Origin: Pomphorhynchus laevis
Taxonomy: Eukaryota; Acanthocephala; Palaeacanthocephala; Echinorhynchida; Pomphorhynchidae
Direction: 5' to 3'
DNA length: 64,000 bases
NCBI GenBank assembly: GCA_012934845.2
Contig: WNNJ02000204.1
Location: 44,287 to 108,286 of the forward strand
Each line of letters starts with the position of its first letter. Positions within the stretch are counted from its first letter, which is position 1. The notes under the pieces are model-generated. The model searched no databases and had not been told where the DNA came from. It saw only the letters and a program-made list of their open reading frames with translations. Position numbers and translations under genes: made by a program. This document shows positions 63,967-64,000 of the stretch, piece after piece.

Positions 63967-64000
63967 AGTAGTCGATCCCTTCTTGTTTAGCTATATCACT
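63967..64000 (+). mobile_element. LINE C copy 3 resumes
   Basis: The final bases contain ttgtttagctatatcact, matching LINE C copy 1 at 44567-44584 (cttgcttagctatatcact). Copy 1 runs without interruption across the point where the PLE sits here. Confidence 0.75.

Overview
The window is AT-rich nuclear DNA from an invertebrate animal, probably a protostome. Very short introns (36-51 nt where I can place both ends) sit beside kilobase introns, and the transposon load is heavy. RTE-type LINEs with this C-terminal style are common in nematodes, and CR1-like LINEs with this look are common in flatworms and clade I nematodes. I cannot decide between these groups from sequence alone.

Host genes are few. 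(1) A plus-strand immunoglobulin-superfamily cell-surface protein, three Ig domains with a C-terminal hydrophobic tail like Lachesin/IgLON proteins, runs from 11159 to 23053 in eight recognisable exons joined by phase-matched GT-AG introns. One exon is only 15 nt. Its 5' end is not identified. (2) A minus-strand M14 carboxypeptidase of the N/E (CPD/CPE/CPM) type has one large exon at 31528-32334; its other exons were not found. (3) Three weaker host candidates are a minus-strand acidic/cysteine-containing protein at 55030-55588, a plus-strand small possibly secreted protein at 58284-58628, and a minus-strand exon pair at 20966-21192 inside an Ig-gene intron.

Most of the rest is retroelement debris. 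1-5190 is AT-rich with one large palindrome. 5190-9770 is an antisense LINE (family H here) interrupted by a Penelope-like element (PLE). 11450-13880 is a rearranged PLE with a 482-bp tandem triplication inside Ig intron 1. 15824-19224 (Ig intron 4) holds a minisatellite, a 5'-truncated RTE LINE and a LINE C fragment between 38-bp direct repeats. 24390-26100 is a 219-bp satellite array. 26600-31115 is a nearly full-length CR1/L2-like LINE A. 32740-35700 has two CR1-like LINEs tail to tail. 35870-40470 has LINE A copies interleaved with Ty3/gypsy fossils. 41040-49185 has two LINE C copies in tandem, the first carrying two nested LINE A-type insertions in opposite orientations. 49274-49830 is another Ty3/gypsy gag fossil. 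49872-54500 is a nearly full-length CR1-like LINE B (antisense). 56240-58010 holds LINE F and G fragments. 58826-60840 is a second RTE. 60840 to the end is LINE C copy 3, split by a PLE (61878-63966).

Everything here was read by eye. Family names for LINEs A-H are local labels; identities and boundaries need alignment to confirm.
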